DNA from: Bactericera cockerelli
Taxonomy: Eukaryota; Arthropoda; Insecta; Hemiptera; Triozidae
Assembly (NCBI GenBank): GCA_024516035.1
Contig: CM044958.1
Coordinates: 1,047,566 to 1,111,565, forward strand
Reading direction: 5' to 3'
Length of the DNA stretch: 64,000 bases
This document shows positions 1-64,000 of this stretch, piece by piece. How positions within the stretch are numbered: position 1 is the first letter of the stretch; every line of letters begins with the position of its first letter. The notes below the pieces were generated by a model. The model made no database searches, was not told the origin of the DNA, and saw only the letters and a program-made list of their open reading frames with translations. A program made the translations under genes and the position numbers.

Positions 1-354
1 AAACTACAAATTACACAAAGGTAAATTACAATTACCTACACATCGAAAACAAGTACTTCTATAATACACGGGGTCTAAAGGGAGACAACATATTTTTGGC
101 TTACAAAACTCTCTACTTTAATAAATTCCTCTATAAAAACGAAAAAATGGGAATGATTACCATACATTCGGAGTTACTGCGAATAACTCCCTAAAGTTTG
201 CTACAAAAAATCTCGTTAATATGGAGTACGAAAAACAATCTCTGTCACACATTTACTTAGGGTGTAATAAAATGGTCTGCCACAAAATACGTACAAAAAA
301 AATCAAAAGAATTATTTATTCACAAGATTCAAAACTGTATGGTTGGTTAATTTA

Positions 355-500
355 ATTTTCATATTTGTGTTAATCACTTTCGTGATATCACAAATACTCA
401 AACTCGCTTTACTAAATCTACGCTGAAACCGGGACTTGAACCAACGACCTCCAGGTTACAAGTCCACCGCCTTATCGATCAAGCTACTGATGTCGGTCTG
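355..500 (-). mobile_element. tRNA-headed SINE, family A
   Basis: On the minus strand GACATCAGTAGCTTGATCGA (A box) and GGTTCAAGTCCCGG (B box) are followed by ATTTAGTAAAGCGAGTTTGA and CACGAAAGTGATTAACACAA. About ten copies in this window. Confidence 0.8.
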
Positions 501-619
501 TATGGTTAGTTATCGTTTCCAACGCCAAAGTAGCGCAGATCCCTCTACAAAATGAAGAGAGATTTCTGAATATCACAAATTGAGAAAAACTTCTTTTAGA
601 AAAGTGCCTTTTGTCCAGT

Positions 620-905
620 TGATTTTGCGTGTCAGTTTTAATTTCCATACGCACATTTACACGCTCGTGTTCTGTGTTGTAGCCTGCCCATCCCGTAGTA
701 TGCCTCCCCTCTGATGGGCGAGAAGTGACACAGTACTTTCCATTTAGGTGCTAGGTTTACACGAGCGCAGCGGAAGGTATCCCTTACAAACAACTGCAAA
801 CAAGTTTTGTATACAATTTTTTGTCGGCGCAGGGGTTTGAACCCAGGACCTTCCGCATGGCAAGCGAGTGCTTAACCACTGAGCTATTCGAGCGCTGAAC
901 TTTAA
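620..905 (-). mobile_element. tRNA-headed SINE, family B
   Basis: On the minus strand: AGCTCAGTGGTTAAGCACTC (A box), GGTTCAAACCCCTG (B box), then AAGGGATACCTTCCG and a GATGGGCAGGCTACAAC tail. The same order occurs at 22,255. Confidence 0.78.
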
Positions 906-1039
906 TCCTGTTTCATAATGTGGCCCGAGATGTTACACCCCTTAGCAAACCACTTTCCGCTTCACCCACCGCTGGCACTACACTACCACAACATTGATAT
1001 GTATTGAGAGCAGTGGCGACGCGTCAGGGGGGAACTTAC

Positions 1040-62947
<61,908 letters not shown>

Positions 62948-63975
62948 CTGAGGGGAGAATAGTGTGTATACATTTTTATTTTTATATCACGAATGGTCCT
63001 GACATATAGGATTATGAATGACCTGTCTCCTCATCATGGCCTCTATCAGGTTGCATAGCTTGGTCTTGATATGCACGGCGTGGACTGTCATGTCTATATG
63101 ACGGACATACCTGAGGGGAGAATAGTATGTATACATTTTTATATGACCAATGGTTCTGACATATATGATTATAAATGACCTGTCTCCTCATCATAGCTTC
63201 TATCAGGTTGCATAGCTTGGTCTTGATATGCACGGCGTGCACTGTCATGTCAATGTGACGGACATACCTGAGGGGAGAATAGTAAGTATACATTTTTATA
63301 TCACGAGTGTTCCTGACATATATGATTAGGAATGACCTGTCTCCTCATCATGGCTTCTATCAGGTTGCATAGCTTGGTCTTGATGTGAACGGCGTGCACT
63401 GTCATGTCAATGTGACGGACATACCTGAGGGGAGAATAGTATGTATACATTTTTATTTTTATATCACGAATGGTCCTGACATATCGCCTCTGATAACACA
63501 AAGAGGCGTAAACAACATTTTCGAAATTTTACAGGAGAGCCAAATCGAGTTTTCTTGTGCATAAATTTTCTGTTCACGGTAGGAAAATCATCACTTCCCT
63601 GTACCCGTGAATGACCATACGAACTTTTTCTGTTGCCAAATATGATTATGGAACTGTGACTATCGATTTACGCCTATTTGATTTGTCTGAAAAAGAGAAA
63701 ATGAGGGATACGCCTGATTTCAATTTTTGTTGTATCTTTTCTTTGGATTATAATTGGATTACGTCTATTTGTGAGAACAATATATAGCACAAGTAGACTC
63801 AATCCAAGCAATAAAACCGATTTCAAAAATTTGTGGTTTACGCCTCTTTGTGTTATCAGAGGCGATCTATGATTAGGAATGACCTGTCTCCTCATTATGG
63901 CCTCTATCAGGTTGCATAGCTTGGTCTTGATATGCACGGCGTGGACTGTCATGTCAATGTGACGGACATACCTGA
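62948..63975 (-). repeat. Exon 1 acceptor-side array, ~155-bp units
   Basis: Four extra units, each with ~90 nt of exon 1 (RHIDMTVHAVHIKTKLCNLI) plus the CCCCTCAG acceptor and ~60 nt of intron. One unit is interrupted by a 380-bp MITE (63,485-63,864). The array may continue beyond 64,000. Confidence 0.9.
63485..63864. mobile_element. MITE with ~29-bp perfect TIRs
   Basis: 380 bp, ends CGCCTCTGATAACACAAAGA and its reverse complement. Each TIR itself is a hairpin (CGCCTCT ... AGAGGCG). Inserted in an exon 1 array unit; flanking ATAT/ATCT may be a 4-bp target duplication with one change. Family not recognised. Confidence 0.8.
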
Positions 63976-64000
63976 GGGAACAAGTGAGTAATGATAATAA

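Overview
This window is animal nuclear DNA: AT-rich, intron-dominated and full of SINEs, LINEs and MITEs. Exon proteins and repeat types point to an arthropod, most likely an insect; a hemipteran-like repeat-rich genome is a guess. It holds one host gene, seen almost end to end: the minus-strand neurofibromin gene (Nf1, a Ras GTPase-activating protein). I resolve 23 consecutive internal exons (4,519 nt, about 1,506 codons). They run from 62,947 (5' side) to 1,040 (3' side), every junction is GT-AG and every exon-exon phase agrees. They encode the region just before the GAP-related domain, the RasGAP domain (arginine-finger exon 45,874-46,182; FLRFINPAI exon 43,011-43,433), the Sec14-PH lipid-binding module (exons 37,693-34,554) and much of the C-terminal helical repeat region. 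The first and last exons of the gene lie outside the window.

The most striking property is structural. At 16 of the 23 exons the splice boundary itself, a piece of exon plus the adjoining intron, has been copied in direct orientation beside the exon, from one copy to about 35. Donor-side copies always extend downstream into the following intron, and acceptor-side copies always extend upstream into the preceding intron. The arrays make up a large part of the introns and carry dozens of decoy 5' or 3' splice sites. Several have later been invaded by transposons (a Ty3/gypsy element in the exon 5 array, MITEs in the exon 1, 6 and 7 arrays, an RTE LINE fragment in the exon 16 array), so the arrays are older than those insertions.

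Mobile elements, right to left. A 380-bp MITE sits in the exon 1 array. A complete Ty3/gypsy LTR retrotransposon (46,573-57,076; 234-bp LTRs identical by eye; 5-bp TSD GATAC) is split by a CR1-like LINE (about 50,165-55,835) with an esterase-bearing ORF1 and a frameshifted ORF2. A hAT MITE (8-bp TSD) and a piggyBac-type MITE (TTAA TSD) sit side by side near 42.5-42.9 kb. A 3,563-bp foldback element with about 1.2-kb inverted repeats and a 6-bp TSD (24,606-28,168) encodes a small membrane-anchored, glycoprotein-like ORF. A complete Jockey-type LINE (16,406-20,718) has two intact ORFs and a 12-bp TSD. An RTE LINE fragment has been duplicated with a 1,085-bp period (12.6-14.2 kb). At least five tRNA-headed SINE families and a 5S-rRNA-headed SINE are scattered throughout; the 5S-headed family and one tRNA-headed family share the same central domain.

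No RNA gene, CRISPR array or second host protein-coding gene could be supported. Apart from the host exons, all long ORFs belong to transposons or are read-through of repeat arrays.
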